From Halospina denitrificans (GTDB lineage: Bacteria; Pseudomonadota; Gammaproteobacteria; Pseudomonadales; Oleiphilaceae): a DNA stretch of 64,000 nt. The position numbers and the translations under genes are program-made. The notes beneath the pieces were generated by a model. The model saw only the letters and a program-made list of their open reading frames with translations. It had not been told where the DNA came from and did no database searches. The DNA is taken from NCBI RefSeq assembly GCF_004364635.1, contig NZ_SOAX01000002.1, positions 434,001 to 498,000 on the forward strand, written 5' to 3'. This document shows positions 61,959 through 64,000 of this stretch, in pieces; position 1 is the first letter of the stretch; each line of letters opens with the position of its first letter.

Positions 61959-64000
61959 GAGCGCTGATCCTCCGCCCGCAGGTTGATCATGGAGTAGACC
62001 CCAACCGCCGCCAGCGCCAGAACGAAGATCTCACCCAGGGTATCCAGCGCCCGGAAGTCCACCAGGATGACGTTGACGATATTACGACCATGGGCGTCCG
62101 GCGCACTGCGAGCGACCTGCTCCGCGGAAATCGGATCAAAGAACTGAAGGTCAGTCGCCGCAAGGATAAGCAGTGTCATCAGCACACCGGCGAAGATCGC
62201 CACCACAATGTCGCGGCCCCGCTCGAGCGGTGACGACAGCCGGATAAAACCCGGAAGCCGGAAAAGCACCAGTACCAGCAGGATCACGGTCAGGGTTTCC
62301 ACCAGGATCTGGGTGATACCCAGGTCCGGCGCACTGAACAGAATGAAGATCAGGGCGACACTGAACCCCATGACCCCCATGGACGCCACGGCGCCCAGCC
62401 GGGAGCGTGTGATGCTCGCAAAGAGCGCCGAAACAAGCATCAACAGCGCAATCGACCAGGCGAAACCGGAGTCCAGGGCCGGAACCGGCACCCGCAGCGT
62501 GGAACCATGCTGGGACAGCAGCGTATAGCCCGTAATCAGGACCGTGGTCATCACCAGGGTGATCAGGTAGTTCCCCATGGTGCCGTTCTGCAGCACCCGT
62601 GTCTGCCAGGACGCAATCCGGGTCAGCCACTCCATGATGCGGAAGTACCCGGCCTCGGGCCCAAAACGCCCGCCCGCCTCACGCAGGATGGCAAGGGAGG
62701 GCTGAAGCCGCGACCAGAAGGCGAAGATCGCCAGGGCAATGACCAGACTCAGCCCGGACAGCATCAGCGGCACATTGATCCCGTGCCATAGCGACAGATG
62801 CACCTTGTCCGCCGCGCCTCCCAATGACGTCACCACGGGGCCGACCAGTGCCTGCTCCGGGATGAACAGCGCCAGCCCGAACAGCAGCGACAGGGAGGCC
62901 AGAACCACGGGGCCGGCCAGCATGGAAACGGGCGCCTCGTGGGGATGCTTCGGGGTCTCACGCCGCTCGCCAAAGAAGGGTTTTATCGCAATCACGCCGG
63001 CCGCCACCATCACGCCAACCCCGGCCCCGACGGCCAGCACGATCAGCAGCCCGCCAAGAACCGGGGCACCCAGAACCGCCTCGAACATCAGCTCCTTGCC
63101 CACAAAACCAAGCAGGGGCGGAACAGCAGCCAGTGACAGGGCCGCCACGACCGTGAAAATCGCTGTTATCGGCATCAGCCGAGCCAGCCCCCCCATTTCA
63201 GAAACGTCCTTGGTCCCCGTCTCATGATCAAGAATGCCCGCGATCATAAAGAGCGCGCCCTTGTAGAGGGAATGCGCGATCAGGAAAGTGGCAAAGGCCA
63301 CCATGGCGTAGTGGGTACCAATACCGATCAGCATGACCAGCGTCCCCAGCGCCATGATGGTGGAGTAGGCAAGCAGCTTCTTGGCCCCGGTATGGGTAAT
63401 CGCCATGAAAGCACCCAGGAACATGGTCATCCCGCCGAAGAGTGACAGCAACAGCGTCCAGAGCTCACTGTCTCCCATCGCCGGACTCAGCCGCGCCAGC
63501 AGGTAGACCCCCGCCTTGACCATGGTGGCCGAGTGGAGGAAGGCGGATACCGGTGTCGGCGCCGCCATGGCATTGGGCAACCAGAAATGGAAGGGCACCT
63601 GGGCGGACTTGGTAAAGCAGCCGGCCAGGACGCAGAGCAGTAACGGCGTGAACCAGGGATGCTCCGAGAGGACGGTTTCCGATGCCAGCACGTCACTCAG
63701 GGCATAACTACCCGTAATCGTCCCGAGCATGACCAGCCCGGCCATCAGCGCCAGCCCCCCTGCAGCGGTTACGAACAACCCCTGGAGGGCACTGCGGCGG
63801 GCATTCATATCCTCATGGTCAAAACCAATCAGCAGGTAGGACGTAATACTGGTCAGCTCCCAGAACACAAAAAGGCTGATCAGGTTGTCAGAGAGCACCA
63901 CCCCCAGCATGGACGCCATGAAGGCAAGCATCACCACGTAGAAACGCGCAATGTCGGGGTGCCCCTTCAGGTAGCCCCCGGCATAGATCAGGATGAAGGT
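61955..64000 (-). CDS. mrpA: Na+/H+ antiporter subunit MrpA (N-terminus beyond the window)
   Basis: 681 codons are seen, running open to the right edge; the first part of the NuoL-like domain is missing from the window. Visible are [21 protein letters not shown] with the TM5 Glu, [26 protein letters not shown] with the usual Lys upstream, the long NuoL-type second half, then MbhD-like ([20 protein letters not shown]) and MbhE-like ([16 protein letters not shown]) C-terminal modules. This is the full canonical MrpA architecture. The operon mrpABCDEFG reads leftwards and would export Na+ in exchange for protons. Confidence 0.95.
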   Translation of the reverse strand, partial: TFILIYAGGYLKGHPDIARFYVVMLAFMASMLGVVLSDNLISLFVFWELTSITSYLLIGFDHEDMNARRSALQGLFVTAAGGLALMAGLVMLGTITGSYALSDVLASETVLSEHPWFTPLLLCVLAGCFTKSAQVPFHFWLPNAMAAPTPVSAFLHSATMVKAGVYLLARLSPAMGDSELWTLLLSLFGGMTMFLGAFMAITHTGAKKLLAYSTIMALGTLVMLIGIGTHYAMVAFATFLIAHSLYKGALFMIAGILDHETGTKDVSEMGGLARLMPITAIFTVVAALSLAAVPPLLGFVGKELMFEAVLGAPVLGGLLIVLAVGAGVGVMVAAGVIAIKPFFGERRETPKHPHEAPVSMLAGPVVLASLSLLFGLALFIPEQALVGPVVTSLGGAADKVHLSLWHGINVPLMLSGLSLVIALAIFAFWSRLQPSLAILREAGGRFGPEAGYFRIMEWLTRIASWQTRVLQNGTMGNYLITLVMTTVLITGYTLLSQHGSTLRVPVPALDSGFAWSIALLMLVSALFASITRSRLGAVASMGVMGFSVALIFILFSAPDLGITQILVETLTVILLVLVLFRLPGFIRLSSPLERGRDIVVAIFAGVLMTLLILAATDLQFFDPISAEQVARSAPDAHGRNIVNVILVDFRALDTLGEIFVLALAAVGVYSMINLRAEDQRS

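Overview
The window reads as chromosome of a GC-rich (roughly 60%), respiring, probably marine or halophilic gammaproteobacterium in the Pseudomonas/Marinobacter/Halomonas neighbourhood. This placement is inferred from gene content: an Atu acyclic-terpene cluster in the Pseudomonas order, serA next to a D-2-hydroxyglutarate dehydrogenase, a PA0069-type radical SAM gene with a LexA box, a CIO-type cytochrome bd, a TRAP transporter, and two separate Mrp-type Na+/H+ antiporter loci. There is no 16S gene to settle it. I see no rRNA, tRNA, CRISPR array, prophage or insertion sequence. Genes are tightly packed and many overlap by 1-17 nt; no gene-free stretch exceeds 300 bases.

Layout. 1-7524 (+): the end of atuD, then atuE, atuF, atuG, atuH and an amidase, for citronellyl/geranyl-CoA breakdown. 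7521-12738: quinone oxidoreductase, PQQ-type sugar dehydrogenase, two tandem membrane GGDEF proteins, and an FAH-family hydrolase leading into an ABC1/UbiB kinase (12757-14076). 14293-17386: D-2-hydroxyglutarate dehydrogenase divergent from serA, plus a small coiled-coil protein. 17527-25708: SLC13-type permease, an OmpA lipoprotein coupled to two alpha/beta hydrolases, and a TRAP transporter whose dctP diverges from dctQM. 25832-36540 (+): apbE, mgtE, a FemAB/GNAT-like gene and a nine-gene Mrp/Mbh-like antiporter locus. 36537-44179 (-): TPR protein and cydABDC. 44394-53615: SOS-type radical SAM protein, ATP-grasp enzyme, HrpB helicase, PbpG-like endopeptidase, CopD-like membrane protein, half a DbpA helicase, an MFS carrier and SodC. 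53625-64000 (-): TonB receptor, two GTPases and a canonical mrpABCDEFG operon cut by the right edge.

The least expected signal is not a protein gene. Four intergenic long-hairpin repeats (1064-1173, 4069-4259, 14153-14263, 19316-19448) have near-perfect 27-39 bp outer stems of differing sequence but share loop modules. Around the two strongest cases the DNA is strongly base-skewed for about 0.5-1.3 kb on each side, through coding sequence and regardless of gene direction. The sign of the skew follows the orientation of the repeat: copy 1 is inverted and sits in G/T-rich plus strand, copies 2-4 sit in C/A-rich plus strand. The loops also resemble CsrA/RsmA-type GGA hairpins.

Other points of note: the first Mrp locus has the subunit order of archaeal Mbh modules with three MrpD-like subunits and no MrpA or hydrogenase; its third MrpD-like subunit has Ala where the ion-path Glu is expected. 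A DbpA-like protein lacks its first RecA domain and has degenerate motifs V and VI. One of the paired GTPases has Arg for the P-loop Lys.
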